NCBI GenBank assembly: GCA_017432075.1
Contig: JAFRJV010000052.1
Coordinates: forward strand, 1-44,832
Origin: Mogibacterium sp.
GTDB lineage: Bacteria; Bacillota; Clostridia; Peptostreptococcales; Anaerovoracaceae
Length of the DNA: 44,832 nt
Direction: 5' to 3'
The position numbers and the translations under genes are program-made. Shown here piece by piece: positions 31,789 through 39,999 of the stretch. The notes under the pieces were generated by a model. It searched no databases and had not been told where the DNA came from. It saw nothing but the letters and a program-made list of their open reading frames with translations. How positions within the stretch are numbered: position 1 is the stretch's first letter; every line of letters begins with the position of its first letter.

Positions 31789-32372
31789 AATATATCGTCG
31801 CATATATAGTTATTGTTAATATAGTGGCGTTTTGCATGTACGGCATCGATAAATCTGCCGCAATAAAGCAGAAGCAGCGCATTCCGAACCGCGTACTGCT
31901 GTTAATAGCGGCTTTTGGAGGTTCTTTAGGGGCTTTGGCAGGGATGTATACGTTCAGACATAAAACAAAGAAGTGGTATTATACAGTTACAGTGCCTGCG
32001 CTGCTGCTGATCCAGATCGCGGCGGCAGTATTTCTGCTGAATTCCTGCGGCGGCGCTTCATATACGCAAATTTCGCAGGATGAGGCCATGCAGATGATGC
32101 AGGAGCAAACGGATTACATCATAGTGGATGTCCGCAGGCCTGATGAATTTGCAGAGGGACATATTGCGGGCGCCATAAATGTACCGAATGAGGATATTAG
32201 CGACGAGATGCCGGAGCTTCTGCCGGACAAGGATCAGCTCCTTCTGATATATTGCCGCAGCGGCAACAGAAGCAAGGAGGCATCGCAAAAACTCGCTGAT
32301 ATTGGCTATACTGAAGTATATGAATTCGGCGGAATAAACACCTGGGAAGGCGAAATAGTGACCGGCGAGTAA
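31785..32372 (+). CDS. DUF1294 membrane domain fused to rhodanese domain
   Basis: Residues 1-88 are a DUF1294 membrane domain with the motifs YGIDKSAA, RIPNRVLLLIAAFGGSLGALAGM and FRHKTKK. Residues 98-195 are a rhodanese domain with IIVDVRRPDEFAEGHIAGAINVP and the active-site loop YCRSGNRS (persulfide-forming Cys). The active site probably faces outward or inward depending on helix count, which I cannot settle. It may handle sulfane sulfur at the membrane. Translation is coupled to the GNAT gene. Confidence 0.85.
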   Translation: MKYIVAYIVIVNIVAFCMYGIDKSAAIKQKQRIPNRVLLLIAAFGGSLGALAGMYTFRHKTKKWYYTVTVPALLLIQIAAAVFLLNSCGGASYTQISQDEAMQMMQEQTDYIIVDVRRPDEFAEGHIAGAINVPNEDISDEMPELLPDKDQLLLIYCRSGNRSKEASQKLADIGYTEVYEFGGINTWEGEIVTGE

Positions 32373-32401
32373 AAATAAAAAAATGGGAGGCCGCTTTGGC
32401 T

Positions 32402-32899
32402 ATGACAGGTAAGTTTTGCAGAGAGTGCGGTACTGAACTTGTGCCGAAAGAATTGGAACATGAAGGGATCGTGCCGTATTGTCCGAACTGCGGACAGTAC
32501 AGGTTCCCGCAATACAACGTGGCGGTCATAATGATCGTTGTAAACGAATCGACCGGCGATATACTGCTTATACAGCAGTATGGGAGACCGTCATACATTC
32601 TGGTTGCAGGCTATGTTACCAGAGGTGAGTCACTTGAAGATGCCTGCAGGCGTGAGATACGCGAGGAGACAGGGATGACTGTATCCCGTATCAAGTATAA
32701 CCGTACGGAATTTTTCGAAAAGTCTGATTCGCTGATGTGCAATTTCACGATTTTCGTAAAGGATGCGTCCGAACTGCATACGAATTACGAAGTAGACAGA
32801 TATGCATGGTTTACGCCGGATGAAGCGAGAGCAAACATCCGTCCGAACAGTCTTGCGGAAAAATTCCTCGTTGCTTATCTCGATGAATCGGATAAATAA
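32402..32899 (+). CDS. Zinc-ribbon Nudix hydrolase (NudC-like)
   Basis: An N-terminal zinc ribbon (CRECG and CPNCG) precedes a Nudix domain with the box GYVTRGESLEDACRREIREETG. The arrangement resembles NADH pyrophosphatase NudC, but at 165 residues it lacks the long N-terminal domain and the SQPWPFPxS motif; it fits the small clostridial NAD- or ADP-ribose-type group. GGGAGG is 5 nt before a TTG at 32396 and 11 nt before the ATG at 32402, so the first two residues are uncertain. Confidence 0.85.
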   Translation: MTGKFCRECGTELVPKELEHEGIVPYCPNCGQYRFPQYNVAVIMIVVNESTGDILLIQQYGRPSYILVAGYVTRGESLEDACRREIREETGMTVSRIKYNRTEFFEKSDSLMCNFTIFVKDASELHTNYEVDRYAWFTPDEARANIRPNSLAEKFLVAYLDESDK

Positions 32900-32929
32900 A
32901 GAGGTTCTTGTAAATAAAGGAGGCAAATA

Positions 32930-33328
32930 ATGAGTAAGGTAAATGATTTTCTGACAGAAGCGGGTGTATTCTATCTTGCAACTGTTGACGGGGACCAGCC
33001 AAAGGTCAGACCGCTCGGCGCTCATCTCGAGATGGACGGCAAGGTGCTCTTCGGAGTAGGAGATTTCAAGGACGTATATAAGCAGCTCGTTGCAAATCCG
33101 AAGGTCGAGATAGCATGTGCAAAGCCTGACGGACACTGGCTCCGTTACACCGGCAAGGCAGTATTCGAGACAGATCCGAAGTACGCAGAGGCAAGCCTCG
33201 AAGCGATGCCGATGCTGAAAAACATATATAACGATGAGACCGGTAACAAGCTGATGATGTTCCACCTCGAGGACGCGACTGCTGTTGATATCCCGATGAT
33301 GGGACCTGGAGAGGATCTGCTTAAGTAA
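32930..33328 (+). CDS. Pyridoxamine 5'-phosphate oxidase-like flavoprotein
   Basis: This split-barrel FMN-binding protein of 132 residues begins with the pattern FYLATVDGDQPKVRPLGAH typical of clostridial PNPOx-like proteins. WLRYTGKAVFETD follows in the second half. It likely binds FMN and reduces small electrophiles; true PNP oxidase activity is unlikely. GGAGG precedes the ATG at 7 nt. Confidence 0.87.
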   Translation: MSKVNDFLTEAGVFYLATVDGDQPKVRPLGAHLEMDGKVLFGVGDFKDVYKQLVANPKVEIACAKPDGHWLRYTGKAVFETDPKYAEASLEAMPMLKNIYNDETGNKLMMFHLEDATAVDIPMMGPGEDLLK

Positions 33329-33347
33329 TCACGGAGGATTTCCTGAA

Positions 33348-33869
33348 ATGAGAAAGATACTTGTAGTCGTGGATATGCAGAACGACTTCATTGACGGAGC
33401 TCTCGGCACGCCTGAAGCTGTGGCTATTGTCGAAAATGTCAAAGCCAGGATACGCGAGTATGATCCTGCCGACATTTTCGTGACCATGGACACACATGCG
33501 CCGAACTATCTTGAGACGCAGGAGGGCAGGAACCTCCCTGTGGAGCACTGCATCAAGGGCACGAAAGGTTGGCAGATAAGGAGCGATATCGCTGCTCTGC
33601 TTCCTGATTGGCACATTTATGAGAAACCGACATTCGGAAGCGTGGCGCTTGCAAAAGACATTGCGGAGATCGCTGCGAATGAAGAGATCGAGATAGAGGT
33701 GCTCGGGCTCTGCACGGATATCTGTGTAGTATCGAACGCACTCATGCTGAAGGCATACATGCCTGAGGTGAAGATCTCGGCAGATCCGGCATGCTGCGCC
33801 GGAGTAACACCGGAATCACACGAAGCGGCACTGAAGACTATGCAGATGTGCCAGATCAAAGTTTTGTAA
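33348..33869 (+). CDS. Isochorismatase-like cysteine hydrolase (nicotinamidase-like)
   Basis: The N-terminal VVVDMQNDFIDGALG holds the catalytic Asp9, a Lys lies in YEKPTFGS, and the nucleophile is in LGLCTDICVVS with the cis-peptide-like turn before it. Metal ligands typical of nicotinamidase are suggested by the DTHAPNYLETQEGRNLPVEHC region (DxHxxx...H). The length is 173 residues. Nicotinamide to nicotinate is the most likely reaction; an alternative small-amide substrate is possible. GGAGG precedes the start. Confidence 0.85.
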   Translation: MRKILVVVDMQNDFIDGALGTPEAVAIVENVKARIREYDPADIFVTMDTHAPNYLETQEGRNLPVEHCIKGTKGWQIRSDIAALLPDWHIYEKPTFGSVALAKDIAEIAANEEIEIEVLGLCTDICVVSNALMLKAYMPEVKISADPACCAGVTPESHEAALKTMQMCQIKVL

Positions 33870-33919
33870 AACAAAAAAACGAGCTTTTCAGAACTAAAAA
33901 ATGAGAGGTGGAAAAGGAT

Positions 33920-34387
33920 ATGAAGACTTTAGTAGCATATTTCTCGGCGAGCGGCAATACTGCTTCGCTTGCAAAGAGAGTTGCTGAGGCTGCAAAGGCT
34001 GATCTGTTTGAGATAAAGCCTGTTGAACCGTATACTGATGCGGACCTCAGATGGACCAATCCGCTTGCGAGATGCAATAAAGAGAAGATCGGCAAGAAGA
34101 ACGTTCCGATCGCAGACAGAGTCGAAGATTTTGATGAATATGAGCTGGTGCTTATCGGTTTCCCGGTATGGTACTATGCTGCTCCTAATATCATCGAGAC
34201 ATTCGTTAAGAGTTATGATTTCAGCGGCAAGAAGGTCGCTCTGTTCGCAACGTCGGGAGGAAGCGACATCACGAAGGCTCCCGGCAAGCTCCAGCCGCTC
34301 ATGAAGGGCGAGATCGTAGGAGCGAAGCTGTTCGCGCCTGACTCAAGCTTTGCTGAAGTCAATGTATGGACAAGCGGTCTGAAGTAG
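33920..34387 (+). CDS. Flavodoxin
   Basis: FMN phosphate loop FSASGNTASLAKRVAE, then LIGFPVWYYAAPNIIETF for the isoalloxazine contact and FATSGGSDI later. The 155-residue length is that of the clostridial flavodoxin_4-type protein. GAGAGGTGG is spaced 8 nt from the ATG at 33920, better than the GTG at 33908. It probably replaces ferredoxin under iron limitation or serves a dedicated reductase. Confidence 0.88.
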   Translation: MKTLVAYFSASGNTASLAKRVAEAAKADLFEIKPVEPYTDADLRWTNPLARCNKEKIGKKNVPIADRVEDFDEYELVLIGFPVWYYAAPNIIETFVKSYDFSGKKVALFATSGGSDITKAPGKLQPLMKGEIVGAKLFAPDSSFAEVNVWTSGLK

Positions 34388-34390
34388 CAT

Positions 34391-34996
34391 ATGTTGTACA
34401 TTATCCGTCACGGAAAAACCGAACAGAATGCGAAGATGCTCATGCAGGGCAGAAGTGATCACCCGCTCAATGAGACCGGCTTTGCACAGGCTGAAGAAGC
34501 TGCGGAGCGCTTTGCGGAAATGGGCGTGAAGATCGACAAGGTCTATACGAGTCCGCTGATACGGGCCGTGCAGACCGCAGAGAAGATAGCCCCTGATGCG
34601 GAGATGACTGTTGATGAGCGTCTGATAGAGATGGACTACGGACCGTACGAGGGTATGGATCTCAGGAATCCTGCACCGGAGGTCATCAGCTTTTTCATGG
34701 ATTTTGTCAATGTACCGGCACCGGAAGGCATGGAGCCGCTTCCGGCGATAGTAAAGAGACTCGGCGAGTTTCTTGAGGAGATCGTCCGGGAGGCGGAGAA
34801 CAGCAACATCCTTATCTCGACTCATGCTATAGCGATGAAGGGTGCGCTGGAATACCTGACACCGGAGTCGAAGGGCGGCTACTGGGCAAAAAATATAGGC
34901 AACTGCGATATATATGCGTCTGAGGTGAAGGACGGGAAGTTCTCTGTCCCTGTATGCATAGAAGACGGGAAAAACCGCTGGGAAGGCGCAGAATAG
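34391..34996 (+). CDS. Histidine phosphatase family protein
   Basis: The N-terminal YIIRHGKTEQN gives the phosphorylated histidine in the RHG motif. TSPLIRAVQTAE carries the second arginine, and ISTHAIAMKG the second histidine; DERLIEMDYGPYEG is also typical. The length is 201 residues. It is a cytosolic phosphatase or mutase of unknown substrate. It begins 3 bp after the flavodoxin stop with a poor ribosome site, so coupling is likely. Confidence 0.9.
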   Translation: MLYIIRHGKTEQNAKMLMQGRSDHPLNETGFAQAEEAAERFAEMGVKIDKVYTSPLIRAVQTAEKIAPDAEMTVDERLIEMDYGPYEGMDLRNPAPEVISFFMDFVNVPAPEGMEPLPAIVKRLGEFLEEIVREAENSNILISTHAIAMKGALEYLTPESKGGYWAKNIGNCDIYASEVKDGKFSVPVCIEDGKNRWEGAE

Positions 34997-35003
34997 GAAG
35001 GAT

Positions 35004-36185
35004 ATGGAATGCAGAAAACTCGGAAATACGGGGCTTGAAGTAAGCGTCATAGCGCTAGGTTGCGAGGCATTCGTAGAAGACAACAGCAACGCGAAGTCGT
35101 TCCTCGACATGGCAGAGAAGGCGGGGGTCAATTACTTTGACCTCTTTTCGCCTGATCCGGCTGCGAGATCAGCGCTGGGAGAGGCGCTCAAAGGAAGACG
35201 CGAGAAGTTCATAATCCAGTCGCACATATCTTCAGTCTGGAAGAACGGTCAGTATGAGAGAAGCCGTGATCTTGATGATGTAAAGGCGGCATTCGAAGAC
35301 TCGCTTGAGAGACTTGGTACTGATTATATCGACGTGGGAATGATCCATTACTGCGATGCTGACAGCGACTGGCAGACCATAAAGGACAATGGAATAGTTG
35401 AGTATGCTAAGCAGCTGAAAGCTGAGGGAAAAATCCATCATATCGGGCTCTCTTCGCACAACCCTAAGGTCGCCATCAAGGCGATAGAAGAGGGCGACAT
35501 CGAGGTGCTGATGTTCAGCATCAATCCGGTATATGACATGCTCCCGGGCACGGAAGTCGTCGATGATCTTTGGGCTGACGAGGTGTACGAAGGCGGATTC
35601 GTCAACATGGATCCGGAGCGCCAGAGACTGTACGAGCTCTGCGAGAGCATGGGTGTCGGCATCACGGTAATGAAGGCCTTTGCGGGCGGAGATCTGCTCA
35701 CCGCTGAGATGTCTCCTGCAGGAGCTGCGCTGACTCCGGTACAGTGTATAAGTTACTGCCTTTCGAGACCTGCAGTGGCGACAGTCTGCTCAGGCGCCAG
35801 AAACGACGAGCAGCTAGCCGAGAGTATTGCCTACTGCGACGCGACGGAAGCTGAACGCGACTACGCCGAGGCTTTCGCGAGCTTCCCTAAGGTGAGCTGG
35901 AGCGGACACTGCATGTACTGCACTCACTGCCACCCGTGTCCGGCAGAGATAGACATCGCGTTCGTTACGAAGCTGCTCAATCTGGTGATCGCTCACAACG
36001 AGTCGAACGGTATCAGGGAGGGAACTGAAGGATTCCGCGTTCCTGATACCGAAAGGATGCACTACGAGGTGCTCGAAAAACATGCGGGCGACTGCCTGCA
36101 GTGCGGCATGTGCGAGACAAGATGCCCGTTTGATGTTAAAATACGCGAAAACATGAAACACGCTGAGAAGGTATTCGGACTATGA
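35004..36185 (+). CDS. Aldo/keto reductase with C-terminal 4Fe-4S domain
   Basis: The TIM-barrel aldo/keto reductase part runs to about residue 285 (RKLGNTGLEVSVIALG, FDLFSPDP, DYIDVGMIHYCD, GLSSHN). The C-terminal domain has two cysteine groups, CMYCTHCHPCP and CLQCGMCETRCPF, which hold iron-sulfur clusters as in clostridial oxidoreductases of this class. The catalytic Tyr of typical AKRs is replaced in the N-terminal FDLFSP segment, so the chemistry may differ. AGGAAGG precedes the ATG. The gene overlaps the PhzF gene by 4 bp. Confidence 0.88.
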   Translation: MECRKLGNTGLEVSVIALGCEAFVEDNSNAKSFLDMAEKAGVNYFDLFSPDPAARSALGEALKGRREKFIIQSHISSVWKNGQYERSRDLDDVKAAFEDSLERLGTDYIDVGMIHYCDADSDWQTIKDNGIVEYAKQLKAEGKIHHIGLSSHNPKVAIKAIEEGDIEVLMFSINPVYDMLPGTEVVDDLWADEVYEGGFVNMDPERQRLYELCESMGVGITVMKAFAGGDLLTAEMSPAGAALTPVQCISYCLSRPAVATVCSGARNDEQLAESIAYCDATEAERDYAEAFASFPKVSWSGHCMYCTHCHPCPAEIDIAFVTKLLNLVIAHNESNGIREGTEGFRVPDTERMHYEVLEKHAGDCLQCGMCETRCPFDVKIRENMKHAEKVFGL

Positions 36186-36964
36186 AGCAATACATTGTAG
36201 ACGCGTTCACGGACAAACCGTTTGCAGGAAATCCGGCAGCGGTATGTGTGATGGACAGTTGGCCGTCAGAGGCTTCGATGATGAAGCTGGCCATGGAGAA
36301 CAACCTGTCGGAGACAGCATTCATCGTGAAAGAGGAAGAAGGCTATCATCTTCGCTGGTTCACACCCGGAAATGAGGTGGAGCTGTGCGGACATGCCACG
36401 CTGGCATCGTCTTTCGTGATACTGAACTTCGTAGAGCCGGAGAGCTCATCGGTCAGTTTCAACACACTGAGCGGCGTGCTGACGGTGAAGAGAAACGGCG
36501 ATCTCTATGAGATGGATTTTCCGACATATGAGTTGAAAGAGATCCCTGTCACTGACGACATGGAGAAGGCTTTTGGAGTCCGCCCGTTAAAGGCGGTGCT
36601 TGGGCTCGATCTGGTCTGCGTGTTTGAGACTGAGGAGCAGGTGAGAAACATGACTCCTGACCAGAACATGCTCATGAAGATAGAAGGCCGTCTGCAGAAT
36701 GCCACCGCGGCAGGAAGCGAAGTCGACTGCGTGTCGCGTAGTTTTGCGCCGAAAGTGGCCATCGCGGAGGATCCGGTGTGCGGATCGGCACACTGCCAGA
36801 TCGCGGATTACTGGTCGCAGGTGCTTGGTAAAAAGGATATACTGGCTTATCAGGCATCAAAGCGCGGCGGGTATCTGTACTGCGAACTCAAGGAGAATGG
36901 AAGGATCGCCATAAGCGGCAAGGCTGCACTGGTGGCGGTATCGGAGATAATGGCAGAGCTTTAG
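36182..36964 (+). CDS. PhzF family isomerase/epimerase-like protein
   Basis: This is a diaminopimelate-epimerase fold protein of 260 residues. PhzF motifs are DAFTDKPFAGNPAAVCVM, NLSETAFIV with the catalytic Glu, ELCGHATLAS and the late EDPVCGSAHC. Relatives act as isomerases on small metabolites; the substrate is not known. Its ATGA overlap with the aldo/keto reductase gene suggests they share a pathway. Confidence 0.88.
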   Translation: MKQYIVDAFTDKPFAGNPAAVCVMDSWPSEASMMKLAMENNLSETAFIVKEEEGYHLRWFTPGNEVELCGHATLASSFVILNFVEPESSSVSFNTLSGVLTVKRNGDLYEMDFPTYELKEIPVTDDMEKAFGVRPLKAVLGLDLVCVFETEEQVRNMTPDQNMLMKIEGRLQNATAAGSEVDCVSRSFAPKVAIAEDPVCGSAHCQIADYWSQVLGKKDILAYQASKRGGYLYCELKENGRIAISGKAALVAVSEIMAEL

Positions 36965-37001
36965 TCTGCCGCAGAAAACGAAATACTAGTGAGGAAAAGA
37001 A

Positions 37002-37295
37002 ATGATCACAGGAAAACAGAGAAGTGAACTGAAAAAACTGGCTCAGGAGATAAAGCCGACCGTGATGATAGGCAAGGAGGACATAACTCCGTCCGTTATC
37101 GCGGCTATCGATGATTACCTGAGTGCTCATGAACTTGTCAAGGTGCAGATCCAGGAAGGTTCGATGATGGAGCCGAAGGAAGCTGCAAACGAGATAGCTG
37201 AAGAGCTCGGTGCGGAATTCGTGCAGGCGATCGGCAGAAGGTTCGTGCTGTACAGAAGGGCAGCTGATCCGGACAAGAGAAAGATATATATTTAA
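37002..37295 (+). CDS. yhbY: YhbY family RNA-binding (CRM domain) protein
   Basis: The 97-residue CRM domain has LTGKQRSELKKLA-like start, PTVMIGKEDITPSVIAAIDDYLSAHELVKVQI and the RRFVLYRR end. In E. coli YhbY binds pre-50S ribosomal particles. GAGGAAAAG precedes the ATG. It stands in no obvious operon with other ribosome genes. Confidence 0.92.
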   Translation: MITGKQRSELKKLAQEIKPTVMIGKEDITPSVIAAIDDYLSAHELVKVQIQEGSMMEPKEAANEIAEELGAEFVQAIGRRFVLYRRAADPDKRKIYI

Positions 37296-37315
37296 CTTAA
37301 AAGGGGACAAGGACT

Positions 37316-37687
37316 ATGAAATTCAAAATGATCCATGAGAATTTTAACGTGGCGGACCTTGATGTATCGCTCGCTTTTTATGAAAAGGCTCTCGGCCTGA
37401 AGGAAGTCAGAAGAAAGCCGGCTAAGGACGGATCGCACATTTTAGTCTATCTTGCCAACGAGGAGACGGATTTTGAGCTGGAACTCACCTGGCTCAGGGA
37501 CCATCCGCAGAAGTACGACCTCGGCGAGGAGAAATTCCACCTTGCGTTCAGGACGGATGACTTTGAAGCTGCTCACGCTCTTCATGAAGAAATGGGATGT
37601 ATAGCTTTTGAAAACCACGATATGGGCATTTATTTCATAACTGACCCTGACGGTTACTGGCTTGAGATCCTGCCGCCGAGAGATTAG
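37316..37687 (+). CDS. VOC family protein, glyoxalase I-like
   Basis: The 123-residue vicinal oxygen chelate protein has metal ligand positions at His7 (MIHENF), Glu in FELELTW, His in KFHLAFRT and Glu in YWLEILPP. These match lactoylglutathione lyase of the compact clostridial type. It may convert a methylglyoxal-thiol adduct, but Firmicutes often lack glutathione, so the thiol is unknown. GGGGACAAGG precedes the start. Confidence 0.85.
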   Translation: MKFKMIHENFNVADLDVSLAFYEKALGLKEVRRKPAKDGSHILVYLANEETDFELELTWLRDHPQKYDLGEEKFHLAFRTDDFEAAHALHEEMGCIAFENHDMGIYFITDPDGYWLEILPPRD

Positions 37688-37720
37688 GCTGATCTCAGAT
37701 CTGATAAGGAAGGACTGAAA

Positions 37721-38191
37721 ATGAAGTTTACCGGTAAAGGAATAGGCTGGCTTATTGCAGGCGCGCTCGTCTGTGCTTCTGCGTTCCCGGATGACAGCAT
37801 CGGAGGCTTATTGAGCACCGTCGTGATAGGGTTGGTGTTCATTGCTGTTTATTTGATGAAACAGAGATTCCGCCCGGCAGGCCTTGGCTGGTTTATAGGG
37901 GGAGGATTACTGATTGCCTTTTGTGTGGACTGTCTTTTTGAAATGTTAGGAGGAGTGTTCTCACATACCGGTACTGACGCCGCCTTATTGTCTGACACGC
38001 TGATCGGGTTTATCTGTGCGTGCGGCTGCATGTTCATGTTCTATCGGAAAAATAAGGAAGTCCTCGAAGACGTGGCCGATGGCGCGGATTACAGTGAGGA
38101 AAGTGAGTTCCCGTATCAGGAAGAGGTCTTCAGAGAGGAGACGGTAGAGACAGTAGTAGAGGAAGCTGAGGAGACCAGTGAAGAAGCTTAA
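37721..38191 (+). CDS. Membrane protein with acidic C-terminal tail
   Basis: Four hydrophobic segments in the first 110 residues are followed by a strongly acidic tail (EESEFPYQEE... ending EEAEETSEEA). I do not recognise a family. AAGGAAGG precedes the ATG. The last 14 bp overlap the start of the YkvI-like gene, so the two are coupled. Confidence 0.65.
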   Translation: MKFTGKGIGWLIAGALVCASAFPDDSIGGLLSTVVIGLVFIAVYLMKQRFRPAGLGWFIGGGLLIAFCVDCLFEMLGGVFSHTGTDAALLSDTLIGFICACGCMFMFYRKNKEVLEDVADGADYSEESEFPYQEEVFREETVETVVEEAEETSEEA

Positions 38192-39242
38192 CTGGATAGA
38201 AATAACCAGTTTGTATATAGGAATAATCATGGGCGCGGGCTTCGCGTCGGGTAGGGAGTGCTGGCAGTTCTTCGGAGTATTCGGAACAAAAGGATATGCG
38301 GGGGCTGCGGCGAGCACGGTCTGCTTCGTGCTTCTGGCGTGCATGCTGACGTATATCGCACGCAGCAAGGGCACGGCAGACCTGGGCCGGCTCATCTGCC
38401 CGGTGGAGAGCCGGCCGGCCTATGAGCTCATAGGCTGGGTGCTCGCCGCCATATATTATTCCATGATAATCGCCATGACCGCCGCAGGAGGATCGCTGCT
38501 CAACCAGCAGTTCGGCATAAACAAGGTGGTAGGCGGAGTGATCGTTGCGATACTGTGCATCATCACGGTCCTCGGCGATTTTGAGAGAGTATCCAGGGTG
38601 TTCAGGCTGATGGTCCCTGTGCTGTTTGTCGTGGGCATCATCACGATCCTGCTAACAATAAATGCCGGTTTTACCCAGAGCGGCGCCACATCGGGATACA
38701 CACCCGGACGCATGTCGCCTAACTGGCCGGTATCCGCGCTGGTATTCATGGCCTACAATACGCTCGGCATGATAGCGATGTCCGGTAATTGTGCCATCAA
38801 CGCCAGAAACGCAAGGAACGCGTACACGGGTGCCGTATTCGGTACACTTTGCCTTGGAGCTCTGACAATGCTGCTCCTTCGCGCGCTTCTTTCCGACATG
38901 GCGTTCAGCTCGGAGCTAGACCTGCCGATGCTGGGATTCGCGGAAAGGCTCTCGCCTGTACTCAGCATCATATACGCCGTGATCCTTTACGGAGCGGTAT
39001 ACTCGACCGGCGCCAGCACTTACTACGGCTTCAGCACCAAACTGAAAGACGGCCCGTATAAGAAATGGATAATCGTTGGCGGTGCTGTTGCAGGATTCCT
39101 GCTGGGGCTCACCGGATTCAAGAAACTTGTCGAATTCCTGTATCCTGCACAGGGATATATAGGGATCGTATTCATACTTCTGATAATCATCAATTTCTGC
39201 AGGGAGATCAAGAAGCCTTCAGCAGAGAACACGGAGAAATAA
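38178..39242 (+). CDS. YkvI family membrane protein
   Basis: The polytopic protein of 354 residues begins YIGIIMGAGFASGRECWQFF, the conserved first helix of the YkvI (COG3949) group. That group resembles amino acid transporters of the LeuT-like fold, with unwound glycine-rich helices. The substrate is unknown. The start is GTG with GAGGAG 4 nt upstream. The larB gene begins 1 bp after the stop, so it could be linked to nickel-pincer cofactor use, but this is uncertain. Confidence 0.82.
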   Translation: MKKLNWIEITSLYIGIIMGAGFASGRECWQFFGVFGTKGYAGAAASTVCFVLLACMLTYIARSKGTADLGRLICPVESRPAYELIGWVLAAIYYSMIIAMTAAGGSLLNQQFGINKVVGGVIVAILCIITVLGDFERVSRVFRLMVPVLFVVGIITILLTINAGFTQSGATSGYTPGRMSPNWPVSALVFMAYNTLGMIAMSGNCAINARNARNAYTGAVFGTLCLGALTMLLLRALLSDMAFSSELDLPMLGFAERLSPVLSIIYAVILYGAVYSTGASTYYGFSTKLKDGPYKKWIIVGGAVAGFLLGLTGFKKLVEFLYPAQGYIGIVFILLIIINFCREIKKPSAENTEK

Positions 39243-39243
39243 A

Positions 39244-39999
39244 ATGATCAATGAAACCAGAACCACACTTGAGGCCCTCGAAAGGGGCGAGATAAGCGTC
39301 GATGAGGCTCTGACCCGCATCAAGACCGAACCGTTCGAGGATATCGGATACGCGATGGTCGACCTTCACAGAAAGGTGATGCAGGGTGCGCCTGAGGTCA
39401 TTTACGGTGAAACCAAAACAGCCGAGCAGATCATCGGCATCGTAGAAGTGATGGTCGAAAGGGGACAGACACCTATCCTCGTGACGAGGATGGATGAGGC
39501 GAAGGCTGAGGCTCTGGCCGCCCGTGTCGATACCTTCTACAGCAAGGAAGCGCGTATCGCCGTTATAGGCGACAGGCCTGAACCGGACGGCATTGGCCCG
39601 ATAGTCATCGTGACAGGCGGCACCAGCGATATCCCTGTGGCCGAGGAGGCGGCTATAACCGCTGAGACACTCGGTAACGAGGTGGTACGCCTCTACGACG
39701 TCGGAGTTGCCGGCATCCACAGACTGCTTGCGCATAAGGAATATTTAGCCAAAGCTTCCGTGATAATCGCTATCGCAGGTATGGAGGGAGCGCTCGCGAG
39801 TGTAGTCGGCGGACTGGCAGACTGCCCGGTGATCGCCGTTCCTACGAGCGTCGGCTACGGCGCGGCATTCGGAGGCCTTTCTGCACTACTGTCGATGCTG
39901 AATTCGTGCGCGAGCGGGGTCGCATGCGTCAATATTGACAACGGGTTCGGTGCAGGATATATGGCCAGCATGATCAACCACATGGAGGCAAAAAAATGA
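39244..39999 (+). CDS. larB: Nickel-pincer cofactor biosynthesis carboxylase/hydrolase LarB
   Basis: LarB carboxylates nicotinate adenine dinucleotide and hydrolyses it to P2CMN, the first step to the nickel-pincer cofactor of lactate racemase. The 251-residue protein has the PurE-like AIR carboxylase core: VIVTGGTSDIPVAEEAA, LYDVGVAGIHRLL, AIAGMEGALASVVGGLADCPVIAVPTSVGYG. The N-terminal helix is typical of the family. The stop overlaps larC by 4 bp. Confidence 0.93.
   Translation: MINETRTTLEALERGEISVDEALTRIKTEPFEDIGYAMVDLHRKVMQGAPEVIYGETKTAEQIIGIVEVMVERGQTPILVTRMDEAKAEALAARVDTFYSKEARIAVIGDRPEPDGIGPIVIVTGGTSDIPVAEEAAITAETLGNEVVRLYDVGVAGIHRLLAHKEYLAKASVIIAIAGMEGALASVVGGLADCPVIAVPTSVGYGAAFGGLSALLSMLNSCASGVACVNIDNGFGAGYMASMINHMEAKK

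Noticed and set aside
39208-39735. Minus-strand ORF of 175 codons opposite larB
   Set aside because: A shadow of a strongly conserved gene; no start signals.
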